Positions 1 through 7,632 of a stretch of DNA of 46,409 bases are shown here, one piece after another. Where the stretch lies: the NCBI GenBank assembly GCA_022709715.1, contig JAKLIH010000006.1:1-46409 (forward strand), written 5' to 3'. The notes below the pieces were generated by a model, which worked only from the letters and a program-made list of their open reading frames with translations, was not told where the DNA came from and did not search any database. The stretch's first letter is position 1. Each line of letters opens with the position of its first letter. The DNA is from Patescibacteria group bacterium. GTDB lineage: Bacteria; Patescibacteriota; Minisyncoccia; UBA6257; JAKLIH01. Position numbers and translations under genes: made by a program.

Positions 1-1599
1 AACTGGTGTGGTTGCTTCAGCAGTTGAATCAAATTGATATGAGGTTGCCCCTGTGGTAGTTACTCATATGTCACCTGCGGCATATTTTTGAATATAAATA
101 TCACCACCATTAGCTTTAACGCTGAATTTAATTGTTGTATCAGCAATATCTTTGGCACCAGCTTGAACTGTCTTTGTAATGTTAGTTGAAACTAGAGCAA
201 TAGTTGGAGCTTTAGTAAATGCTGTTAAGGCCTTTGTGGCAACTGAACCAGTAGTAACTGTTGCTACATCATCATTTGAGTCTACGGCAACAATTTTTGC
301 AGCAGAAGCAGTTTGAGTAGCAAGAATGGATTTACCTTCTAAAACTGTAGATCCATCAATTGGTTTGATATCAGCTTTAAGTGTTAAGGTCTTGGTTGTA
401 TCTTTAGCAACCAAAATGCTTAAGCTAGAAAATGTAATTTCGCCATTAGCACCAGCAGCGCTGCCTACTAATGTTGAACCATCATATAACTTTATGCCAC
501 TAGCAATTGTGCCAGCGTCGGTCATTGTGGTATAAATAGTTTTAATAGTTACATCTCTATTTTCAGCTTTAATATCGAATGATCCCAAAACTACATCACT
601 TGTTGTAGCACTTGCATTACCAATAATATAGCTTAATTTTGGAGAATTTGCATTTAATGATACTGACAAATTTCCTTTTGAGGAAGCGGCAATAGCAACA
701 GAATTATTGAAGGTTGTAGCATTACCAGCATATTGGTCAATACCTTTACCATCAATACCTCTTATAGAGCTAGTTCCAAATTTGAATGCAGTAGTTTTTG
801 TATTTTCTGGGTTAGATAATACTGTGGCTTTGACAACAACATCTTTATAACCACCTTTGGCGATTAAAATTGATAAGTTATCAAATCTTAATGTATAATC
901 TTGACCAAAGGTATTTTCTATAAAATTATCTTTTATAGACGAAATACTTTTAACTAATGAACCATCGGCATATAAATCAAATGAAGAATATGTCTTTCAT
1001 GGTAAAATAGCATTGGTACTATCTCAGATTAAACTAAGATCAATTCTTTGAACATTAATATCTGAATTTTTAGCACCGAGTTTGGCAGCTTGAACAACCT
1101 TGCCAGCATCAGAATATTTAAGAGTAGATTCCTTAAATGTAGGTGAAGCTTCGGCTGTTAAAGTACCTTCGGTACCGCTAACAACTGTTGTAGGAGTTGT
1201 TGATGTTGGAGTGGTTGTAACTGGGGTTGTAACGCAATATTTAGCGTTTAATGAACCACGAGTTAAAGGTCCAACATAACCAGTGGTAGGAATACCATTG
1301 GCACCTTGATAAGTTTTAACAGCAGCTAATGTCAAAGGACCAAAATAACCGGTGTTTGTAACACCTAATTTTTCTTGGAGCAATTTAACATCGTTGCTTG
1401 TCATACCTTGTGAAAGGTCGGTTGAGAAACAAGTTGTAGTTGCAGCTGTAGTTGTTGTGGTTGTGCCAGATAGAGCAGCAATTTGTTGAAGTAATGTAGC
1501 TATTTGAGCTTGTAATTCTTCAATTGTAACTGCGCTAGCATTGAAGGCACCAACAAAAGCAAATGATGCAACTAAAACGATTGCGAGTAATTTTTTCAT
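1..1599 (-). CDS. Secreted peptidoglycan-binding surface protein, C-terminus cut by the window edge
   Basis: The start at 1599 opens with a lysine pair and a hydrophobic signal peptide ending near ASA (residues 1-23). A short coiled-coil/Thr-rich linker follows, then a PG_binding_1-like domain (about residues 60-120, with GYFGPLTLAAVKTYQ and a second GYVGPLT repeat). The rest is a long Ser/Thr/Ala/Val-rich beta-type extension. The frame crosses TGA codons at 1024-1026 and 64-66 (and one near 998), all readable as Trp, and runs off the left edge, so at least 533 residues. This resembles the large surface or S-layer-like proteins of CPR bacteria, anchored to the wall by the N-terminal domain. 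The leader has an AGAGGGGG motif about 20 bases before the ATG. The family is inferred; the secreted wall-binding role is well supported. Confidence 0.8.
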
Positions 1600-1619
1600 T
1601 ATAAGTTTAAATTTATTAA

Positions 1620-1634
1620 CCCCCTCTTTTAAAT
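1620..1634 (-). promoter_or_regulatory. AAAAGAGGGGG leader motif upstream of the surface protein
   Basis: The minus strand reads TTTAAAAGAGGGGG about 20 bases before the start at 1599. The same string occurs in leaders at 12153 (ECF sigma), 41840 (pilin) and 42649 (Hsp20). It could be an extended Shine-Dalgarno or a regulatory element shared by these genes. The 1635-1875 region otherwise holds a small hairpin (AGCCC/GGGCT near 1755-1771) and the hicA terminator. Confidence 0.4.
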
Positions 1635-1819
1635 CATGTTATTGATATAATTCGGGAGCAAAGTATTTATAAATGTTCACTCTTATGTGAACGCAAGCCA
1701 TTAGACGACCCCCTTCTCTTTATTTATACAGAAGAGTAACGGTCTAATTGTAAGCCCTTAATTACTGGGCTCAATTAGCAAAATTAATGAGAACTTTTCT
1801 ACTGGATTCTGAAGCTCGG

Positions 1820-1869
1820 TTTCTTTCGGCAAAAATTGTTAAGGTTTTAACAATTTTTGCCGAAAGAAA
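1820..1869 (-). terminator. Long hairpin after hicA copy 1
   Basis: A near-perfect inverted repeat with arms of about 23 bp (TTTCTTTCGGCAAAAATTGT and its complement) starts a few bases after the hicA stop. An almost identical hairpin follows hicA copy 2 at 2419-2468. The AT-rich ends would serve as terminator tracts in either direction. Confidence 0.6.
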
Positions 1870-1875
1870 TATTAT

Positions 1876-2094
1876 TTAATATTTAATGAACTTTTCTTTA
1901 GATAGTTTGGATTGTTTGATAATATCTTTGAATGTTCCTGGAGTTAATTCTTGGTTACCGCCATGAAATGGAACCACAACAATAAAACTATCCTTTGTAT
2001 GCTGCATAATATAATGACTACCTGTTTGCCTTATATATAGAAAATTATTATTTTCTAAAATTTTTATAATCATCTTAAATTTCAACGGTCGCAT
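1876..2094 (-). CDS. hicA: HicA-family toxin, copy 1
   Basis: A 72-residue protein with the HicA/YcfA fold pattern: an N-terminal helix (KMIIKILENNNFLYIRQTGSH), the GSH motif carrying the catalytic His, a VVPFHGG strand and the ELTPGTFKDIIKQ helix. HicA toxins are small double-stranded-RNA-binding-fold mRNA interferases neutralised by HicB. Here hicB precedes hicA by only 5 bases, so the two form an operon in antitoxin-first order. There is no UGA Trp in this copy; the stop is TAA. The last 15 or so codons are nearly identical in DNA to copy 2 at 2478, showing a recent duplication. Confidence 0.85.
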   Translation of the reverse strand: MRPLKFKMIIKILENNNFLYIRQTGSHYIMQHTKDSFIVVVPFHGGNQELTPGTFKDIIKQSKLSKEKFIKY

Positions 2095-2099
2095 AGTGC

Positions 2100-2378
2100 T
2101 TATTTAGGAGTATTGACAAAAGATACTTTCATTCGGCCAACATAGGTTTTAGGTGTTTTCTTTTCTATTGGTATTGGTTCGCCTAAATCTGATAAAGTTT
2201 CTAATCAAAGTTCTAATACATCCTGTGCCATTTCTTGGGCATGATCTAAATCATTGCCAAAAGTTACGCATCCTGGCAAAGCTGGGAAAGATACTGAATA
2301 TCTACCATCTTTTTCCCTTGTAAATACTGCGGTATATTCTAATATTTTTTTGCTTTGTTTTTTGATGATTTTTTTCAT
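2100..2378 (-). CDS. hicB: HicB-family antitoxin, copy 1 (one UGA read as Trp)
   Basis: Translation from ATG at 2378 gives 92 residues when the in-frame TGA is read as Trp. The sequence YSVSFPALPGCVTFG is the HicB partial RNase H-like core, followed by the helix EMAQDVLELWLETL, in which W is the UGA codon at a position commonly aromatic in HicB. The protein masks HicA and is expected to repress its own operon, although no separate helix-turn-helix domain is seen. A standard-code reading breaks this gene in two. The first 20 codons are DNA-identical to the second hicB at 2962. Confidence 0.85.
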
Positions 2379-2418
2379 AATTATGTATTTAATTATTCTA
2401 CTGGATTCTGAAGTTCGG

Positions 2419-2468
2419 TTTCTTTCGGCAAAAATTGTTAAGGTTTTAACAATTTTTGCCGGAAGAAA
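2419..2468 (-). terminator. Long hairpin after hicA copy 2
   Basis: The same inverted repeat as at 1820-1869, with one change in the right arm (CCGG for CCGA). It sits between hicB copy 1 and the end of hicA copy 2, so it separates the two toxin-antitoxin operons. Confidence 0.55.
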
Positions 2469-2477
2469 TATTATTTA

Positions 2478-2693
2478 TTATTTAATGAACTTTTCTTTAG
2501 ATAGTTTGGATTGTTTGATAATACTAGACAATGTTCCTTTGTAGATTGGATTATTTTTCCCATGAACTGGAACCGGTAAAGTGATATTGTTTTTGTGATC
2601 CTTAAAGATTCAATGACTACCGTTTTGCCTTATAAACACAAATCCATTTTCTTCTAATATTTTTATTAGTTGTTTTGCGATTAATTGCGGCAT
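2478..2693 (-). CDS. hicA: HicA-family toxin, copy 2 (one UGA read as Trp)
   Basis: ATG at 2693 to TAA at 2478 gives 71 residues. The HicA hallmarks are present: FIRQNGSHW with the catalytic His, followed by a PVPVHGK strand and the YKGTLSSIIKQ helix. The residue after the His is encoded by TGA and must be read through. The start overlaps the end of the upstream hicB by 13 bases, implying translational coupling. The C-terminal SKLSKEKFIK coding segment is shared with copy 1, while the middle has diverged, so this is an old tandem duplicate with conserved or converted ends. Confidence 0.83.
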
Positions 2694-2962
2694 GCTTGTC
2701 TGCAATTAATATCAACTTTTATAGTGGTAGCTATTCCTTCTCTCTGTTTTCTTGTGGCAGCAGTAGATTCATCTAGTAATACTTCTAATCATAGTTCTAG
2801 CACATCTTTAGCATATTTTTTGGCTTCTTTAAGATTCTTTCCAAATGTCACACAACCAGGCAAGCTTGGAAAAGACACATCGTATCCTCCCTCGGGAGCT
2901 TTTGTAAATACTGCGGTATATTCTAATATTTTTTTGCTTTGTTTTTTGATGATTTTTTTCAT
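2681..2962 (-). CDS. hicB: HicB-family antitoxin, copy 2 (one UGA read as Trp)
   Basis: This 93-residue antitoxin starts at ATG 2962 and ends at TAA 2681, inside the hicA start region. The conserved core is YDVSFPSLPGCVTFG, and the helix AKDVLELWLEVL has W encoded by TGA exactly as in copy 1. The C-terminus (TTIKVDINCRQ) differs from copy 1, so each antitoxin is probably specific for its own toxin. Confidence 0.83.
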
Positions 2963-3001
2963 AATAATTGTTATTTTGTTTAAATTATAATCCTAAAATA
3001 T

Positions 3002-3895
3002 TTATTTGCTTACTGGTTCGGTGGTAATTAAATCAGATGGATTAATAACAACATTAAGTTTATAACTTTCTACAATATCGAGTGAAGCTAAAGCGCCTAA
3101 ACAATCATTATTTGTGATTTTGTTTTTAGCGTCTTTGAGCAAACTAACAATTTCGGAATATTTGGTTGGATTAAAGACGGTCATATCGGGGTTAACAGTT
3201 AAAGCTGTAATTTTTTCTTCAACATATTTAGAACAATTATCAGATTTTTCTTCGGCGTTGAATATAACAGCTAAAATTTCACCGGTTGTTTGTTTTATAG
3301 TATCTTTAATATCAGACGGTAAAGTGTTGCCAGTTGTTACAGTTGGGCTTAAGTTGGTTTCATTACGTAGAGCAGTGGTATTGTCTTCTAAAGATTTGGA
3401 CATGGCCAAAACTTTTTTAGGATCTTTGATATTTTGAATGTCATTAGAAATTTGATTTAAATCTTGTTTGATTGACTCTGATATCTTGGCGATTTGTTCG
3501 TCAGAAACGTTGTCTTGTTTGATAGCGGCTAATTTATCATTGGCAATATCAAATTGTTTTTCAATCTTTTTATTTTCAGGAAGAATGGATAAACTAATTT
3601 TGTCAGCTCTTTCTCTTAAAGCATACATTGGGCTCAATGGCGAAATATTGGCGGCCATTTGAAAACCACCATAACCTAATAAGGTTACAGCCAAGAAAGC
3701 CATGACTGGTTTGAAAAAATTGATATATTTATTGAAAGATAAGAGAACTGGCTTCTTGGAGGTCATTTCATAGGAAGTTACTTTATTATAAACATCAGCT
3801 TTAACCGTTGATTGATTAAAACTAGAAACCCCTTCACTCTTTAAGGATTGAAGGATAGAAACAAGCTCTTCATTTGTAAAACCTTGTTTTTGCAT
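3002..3895 (-). CDS. Single-pass membrane protein, DUF5667-like
   Basis: The 297-residue protein has an N-terminal cytoplasmic segment (1-60) with a helix rich in EELVSILQSLK, one membrane segment (about 66-85, VMAFLAVTLLGYGGFQMAA), then SPLSPMYALRERADKI. That last motif resembles the start of DUF5667, found outside the membrane in proteins that often accompany ECF sigma factors in CPR and Actinobacteria. A coiled-coil stalk and a Cys pair (DNCSKY, NNDCLGAL) follow. It may be an anti-sigma-like sensor, but the only ECF sigma factor here is 8 kb away, so that role is inference. The upstream region holds an imperfect palindrome and no clear Shine-Dalgarno. Confidence 0.6.
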   Translation of the reverse strand: MQKQGFTNEELVSILQSLKSEGVSSFNQSTVKADVYNKVTSYEMTSKKPVLLSFNKYINFFKPVMAFLAVTLLGYGGFQMAANISPLSPMYALRERADKISLSILPENKKIEKQFDIANDKLAAIKQDNVSDEQIAKISESIKQDLNQISNDIQNIKDPKKVLAMSKSLEDNTTALRNETNLSPTVTTGNTLPSDIKDTIKQTTGEILAVIFNAEEKSDNCSKYVEEKITALTVNPDMTVFNPTKYSEIVSLLKDAKNKITNNDCLGALASLDIVESYKLNVVINPSDLITTEPVSK

Positions 3896-3910
3896 TGGTT
3901 TTTAACTTAG

Positions 3911-3942
3911 TTTTACGCTTATATTAATATAGACGTAAAAAG
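3911..3942. promoter_or_regulatory. Imperfect palindrome before the DUF5667-like gene
   Basis: TTTTACG and CGTAAAA arms flank the ATATTAATAT centre just upstream of the start at 3895. Position and shape match the perfect 28 bp palindrome before the ATPase gene at 5827, which also begins with ACGTCT. A shared operator or leader hairpin is possible. Confidence 0.35.
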
Positions 3943-3956
3943 AGATAATTTGTTAC

Positions 3957-4100
3957 ACCCCCACACACAGAAAGTTTAAGGTTAAAAATTCCATTTTTAA
4001 CCGGTAGACAATTGAACTTACTATGTAACACGTATTTTAATTAGAATGTTTAACTACAAAATATTACGTTTATCGCTCCAAAACTTTTCTGAGTGTGGGG
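3957..4100. repeat. MITE-like element, copy 1 (about 144 bp)
   Basis: The left end CCCCCACACACAGAAAGTTT and right end AAAACTTTTCTGAGTGTGGG are inverted repeats. The interior, reverse complemented, aligns along its whole length with 15004-15144 (shared GTTAAACATTCTA and the GGTTAAAAAT segment). There is no coding potential. A partial copy lies at 5871 and a truncated one at 14841. Confidence 0.75.
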
Positions 4101-4597
4101 ACTAGGCCCTAAAACAAATCAAATCTCAAAACTCAAAAATCAAAACCATATCTTAAAAATGTAAAAATAAAAATGGCAATTTAGATAATTCGAGTTGTTA
4201 GGTTGCCACCTGCCTGCCGATAGGCAGGGACTAGGCCCCCACTGCCCCAAGAATCCCGTCACAACCAACCAAAGGTTGGTGTGAGGGCTAGCCGAATCTA
4301 TCCGAATGATCCGAACATAATCAAAGTCATTAAAAAATAAAGATAGTGATTCTGATTGTTGAGATTATACAGTTTTTTCCTTTCGGATAGTTAGGATTGT
4401 TCGGGTTGTTGGAGTTATGCTATTTTTCCTCTTTCGGATAGTTAGGGTTGTTCGGGTTGTTAGGGTTATGGATATACAAATAAATGAAAAAAACAACCTG
4501 ATAAATCAAATTGTTTCTTTCAGTAGTTAAGCATTAGTTCAATAGTATTGCTACTAAAGTACTACTACTTAACTATCTATATATTAGCATATATTTG
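4101..4597. repeat. Intergenic repeat field without a gene
   Basis: About 500 bases with no supportable gene. It holds a CCTGCCTGCCGATAGGCAGG palindrome (4209-4228), a CCAACCAAAGGTTGG palindrome (about 4264-4280), and several degenerate runs of TTCGGATAGTTAGGATTGTT (4380-4470). The same units recur at 13.6, 15.0, 20.0, 41.7 and 46.0 kb. Confidence 0.6.
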
Positions 4598-4963
4598 TTA
4601 TTTGTCAAGAGATAGATTGTGTTTTAGAAATTCGTCAAAACTTACTGTTTTTGTTTCCATTTTTTCGGCAATTTTCTTAGGCACTGCTCTATTGGCAGCT
4701 ACTACGCGTATCATCTCAGAAACATCGAAATTTGTATTGTTAATGATAATGTCTTTTTTAAAAAACAACCTATGAGCTAATTTTTCTTTCATAACTAATA
4801 ATTCATGGGCAGCTGATCTCGAAATAAATTCAACATCAGAAAAATCTAATTCAAAGGTTTTGAATGGCATTTTTTTAACCATCTTCTCAAGCTTGTTTAT
4901 GGCGTCTCGCGAGGTTATAATTGGTGCCAATATTGTTTTGATATTTAGTTTATTATTTTTCAT
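4598..4963 (-). CDS. STAS-like (DUF4325-type) protein
   Basis: The protein has 121 residues. The central FELDFSDVEFISRSAAHELL matches the strand-helix signature of STAS-like/DUF4325 proteins, which resemble anti-sigma-factor antagonists. The gene begins 12 bases after a GHKL-type ATPase gene, and such ATPase/STAS-like pairs are a common two-gene module. By analogy to SpoIIAB/AA-type switches it may be a phosphorylatable partner of the ATPase; the Ser residues in FISRSA are candidates, but this is inference. The stop is TAA. Confidence 0.65.
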   Translation of the reverse strand: MKNNKLNIKTILAPIITSRDAINKLEKMVKKMPFKTFELDFSDVEFISRSAAHELLVMKEKLAHRLFFKKDIIINNTNFDVSEMIRVVAANRAVPKKIAEKMETKTVSFDEFLKHNLSLDK

Positions 4964-4975
4964 ATTATTTATATA

Positions 4976-5821
4976 TTACTCTACATAATTATAAATGTCA
5001 ATTGGATTTGTTGGAAATTTAATTCTATAACCAGCGATCACTCCTTGCCATGTAAAATTAGTTATCTCAGTAATGATACTGTTGTTACTGTTAATGTTTC
5101 AGGCAATATTATCAGAAATAAGTATAAAACTACCGTGTAGACCATCACAAATTATATTTTTTGACGAATATATGCCGTATCCCCTATCTTTGCCAGGAGT
5201 TGAAGATTCCATCTCTATTAATTTATGAAAAGCTTCTATATTATTATTAAATTTTAAATTTTTTTCATCTTCATAAGATTTTCTAATGCCCCTTCCGGTA
5301 TCAATGATGCAAACATCAACAAAATTTAAATTTGGATATAATTGAGCTAAAACTCAACCATATTTTTTGTTGCTATGTTCAAAAATATTAGTAATTAATT
5401 CTGAAATTGGAGTAAATATAATATTTTTATTACTCTTTATGTTCATTTTACTATATACCAATTCCTGGAATCAAGATTCTAATTTTTCTTTATTATTATC
5501 ATCTAGTTTTTGTAAAAATACTATTGGTATATAAGTTTGTTTTCTACAATTTTCAGGTATGCTTGTAATCCCAATTGGAAAATTTATTGTATTTAAATAA
5601 TGCAATGCTTGCTCATTTTCGGGTAAAATGTATTGGCTTTTGTTTTCGTAAATATAAGCACAAATTGGCAATATTAAAACCGGATAAATTCAATTTATCT
5701 CGGTTAGGTCAAAACATATATCTTCGGTATTATTAATTTGCGAAAAAGTATCAAATAAAACAATTAATTGCGCTTCAATTGAATTGTTAATAGGATTTAT
5801 AACTTTAACATTCTTAGCCAT
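4976..5821 (-). CDS. GHKL-type ATPase, histidine-kinase-like (UGA read as Trp)
   Basis: ATG 5821 to TAA 4976 gives 281 residues across several TGA codons (for example TEINWIYP, LESWFQE, KYGWVLAQ). The C-terminal half has the GHKL nucleotide-binding boxes: N-box ELITNIFEHS, G1 DTGRGI and G2 GYGIYSSKNI. There is no phospho-acceptor His domain, so it resembles anti-sigma-factor-type kinases or ATPases rather than a sensor kinase. The N-terminal 130 residues look like a further STAS-like domain. It is followed by the DUF4325-type gene in one operon and preceded by a perfect 28 bp palindrome that could be an operator. Confidence 0.7.
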
Positions 5822-5826
5822 ATTAA

Positions 5827-5854
5827 ACGTCTTATTCTATATAGAATAAGACGT
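5827..5854. promoter_or_regulatory. Perfect 28 bp palindrome just before the ATPase start
   Basis: The arms ACGTCTTATTCTAT and their exact complement meet at the centre, 5 bases from the ATG. It is either an operator for autoregulation or a hairpin at the ribosome entry site. Confidence 0.5.
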
Positions 5855-5870
5855 ATTTAATTTATATTTG

Positions 5871-5908
5871 TTACACCCCCACACTCAGAAAGTTTAAGGT
5901 TAAAAAAG
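5871..5908. repeat. Partial MITE-like element
   Basis: Only one terminus is present: GTTACACCCCCACACTCAGA followed by AAGTTTAAGGTTAAAAA, matching the left end of the element at 3957. The opposite end is missing, so this is a solo end or a deletion product. Confidence 0.6.
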
Positions 5909-5970
5909 ATAGCTGGAAAATAATAGTAAGACAGTAGTAAAGCTATTGTAAGACGATGGAAATACAAATA

Positions 5971-6040
5971 AATCCCAACGGTACCAGGTACCGTTGGGAT
6001 TGGAAGCTGGTGAACCGGCGGGCATAAAATGCCCGCCGGT
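5971..6040. repeat. Composite palindrome pair (copy A)
   Basis: A 31 bp odd palindrome (AATCCCAACGGTACC, one central base, then its complement) is followed 12 bases later by a second hairpin with ACCGGCGGGCAT/ATGCCCGCCGGT arms. The unit lies directly after the abiEii stop on the minus strand. Equivalent pairs follow the genes ending at 7633, 10032 and 10769, so it may act as a bidirectional terminator. Confidence 0.8.
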
Positions 6041-6047
6041 TTCCGGT

Positions 6048-6824
6048 TTAAAATTCGAATTCAGAAAGGTTTTCTTTAAAAACCAGCAATTTATTGAGAT
6101 CAGTTTTATCAAATATAAAATTGGATATATCGTTTTCTAGTTCAGACATATTAATATTTTTCAAAAATTCTTGCAATTTGTTTTTTAGCTCAGCACTATC
6201 ATTAATATTCATTTTTATTTTTAAATAATCATAATTGGGCTTGGTTTTGGCTATTAAAAAAATAATATCATAAATATCTCGACCAAGAACTCGATTGCGT
6301 TCAAATAAAGCTCTGATTTTTTGAGAAAGTATAATATTAATTGGAGTTACGTTTATTTTCGTAAGAACATCAAATTTTTGAATTAATTTTAAATCGGGCT
6401 GGTATGTAAAATTATGAGAAGCAGTATCTATTTGGATTAAAAGTTTTTCATCTTTATATACTGATAAGTCCAATTCTTTAAGCAAGTTTAAAAATTTAAT
6501 ATTGCCCCGAAAAGCACCTTTTTCTGATATATCGTATTCTATTTTATAGCCTTCTAGCTCTAATTTAGCAATTATTATAGCCATTAATTCTTTAAACTCT
6601 TCAACGGTAATACCAAAATTATCAAAATCCAAATCTTCGGAAAATCTTTGATTATTATATATAATTCTCAAAGCCGTGCCTCCTAAAAACGATAATTTTG
6701 ATATAAATTTTGAGTTAAAAATAATATTTAATATCTTGTATTGCAGATACTCTCTTAGAATGGCTCTGCTTTTATTAGCTAAATTACTTGGATATTCTTT
6801 TGCTATCTCTGAAAGATTGATCAT
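6048..6824 (-). CDS. abiEii: AbiEii-type nucleotidyltransferase toxin
   Basis: The 258-residue protein has the nucleotidyltransferase toxin signature FLGGTALRIIY followed by RFSEDLDFD (G-G-T-A-L and the Asp pair of the metal site, about residues 48-69). It also has the later KIRALFERNRVLGRDIYDI segment (K-x-R and R-D-x-Y-D) typical of AbiEii/MenT enzymes, which add nucleotides to target RNAs. The start overlaps the upstream antitoxin by about 40 bases. This is a type IV toxin-antitoxin and abortive infection module. The stop is TAA, followed at once by a palindrome pair. Confidence 0.9.
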   Translation of the reverse strand: MINLSEIAKEYPSNLANKSRAILREYLQYKILNIIFNSKFISKLSFLGGTALRIIYNNQRFSEDLDFDNFGITVEEFKELMAIIIAKLELEGYKIEYDISEKGAFRGNIKFLNLLKELDLSVYKDEKLLIQIDTASHNFTYQPDLKLIQKFDVLTKINVTPINIILSQKIRALFERNRVLGRDIYDIIFLIAKTKPNYDYLKIKMNINDSAELKNKLQEFLKNINMSELENDISNFIFDKTDLNKLLVFKENLSEFEF

Positions 6825-7437
6825 GGTAAATATAATTTAAAAAATTATTAATTATTTTTTTAAACGACATATTATTGTATTTCAATAAATAATCATTAAA
6901 TTTATTAAGATCTAGTGTATTTCGTATCTCTTCTATATTAAACCTTAACTCTTCAATATCTTTTTCAGTTTTAAAATGACGATGAAAGTATAAATAATCT
7001 AAAATGGCTTTTTCACGATCGGCAATTTTAAAAAATAAGTTTTTAAAATGGATTATTTCATAACCAAAAAATAAACTGGGAGTAATATTGTTGTAAACAA
7101 AATTATCTATTGGCGTCATGAATTTCTTAGTTTTACGGGTAGAGATAGAAGCAACGGTAAATGTTTGTTCAGGAATAAAATTATAATATCTTAAAGCTGA
7201 TTCCAAAGAGATATATGAAGGTTCATAAATTTTATTAGCTATAGCAAAAGAAGAAAATTCATTAATTTCTGAACTAGATAATATATAAAAACCACGGATA
7301 ACTTTCTTAATATACCCTTGTTTTTGTCATTCAACCAAACGATGGTTATAAAACTTAGGAAATTCCTTTTTTATATCGTATGATGATATAACAACATTAT
7401 TTTTAAATGTATTTGCAAAATCAATGATTGTATTCAT
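6784..7437 (-). CDS. abiEi: AbiEi-type antitoxin with winged helix (one UGA read as Trp)
   Basis: ATG 7437 to TAA 6784 gives 217 residues. The N-terminus is a winged-helix region (YDIKKEFPKFYNHRLVEWQKQGYIKKVIRGFYIL, shown in part) in which W is encoded by TGA. The rest matches the AbiEi C-terminal antitoxin domain (ESALRYYNFIPEQTFTVAS). It is expected to repress its own promoter and block the toxin encoded downstream, with which its end overlaps. A standard-code call would lose the DNA-binding domain. Confidence 0.85.
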
Positions 7438-7538
7438 GTTGTTTCTTTAAATTACTCTAAACAGTAATTATTGGAAATAATAGCAAATAAATTTGTTTTT
7501 GTCAAGACCTTTTTTAAAAAAGTTAATTTCCTTAATTT

Positions 7539-7618
7539 CCAATCCCAACGGTACCAGGTACCGTTGGGATTGGAAACTGAAGAACCGGTGAACCGGCGGG
7601 CATTTTATACCCGCCGGT
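7539..7618. repeat. Composite palindrome pair (copy B)
   Basis: A 35 bp palindrome (CCAATCCCAACGGTACC, A, complement) plus a GC-rich hairpin (ACCGGCGGG and CCCGCCGGT) follow the stop of the 709-residue gene. The central base is A here and T in copies at 9957 and 18635. The GC-rich hairpin has a one-base mismatch relative to copy A (ATAC for ATGC). Confidence 0.8.
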
Positions 7619-7632
7619 TTAAAATTCGAATT

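Noticed and set aside
2254-2990. Plus-strand frames antisense to the hicBA genes
   Set aside because: They are antisense shadows of recognisable HicA/HicB proteins and have no ribosome-binding site.
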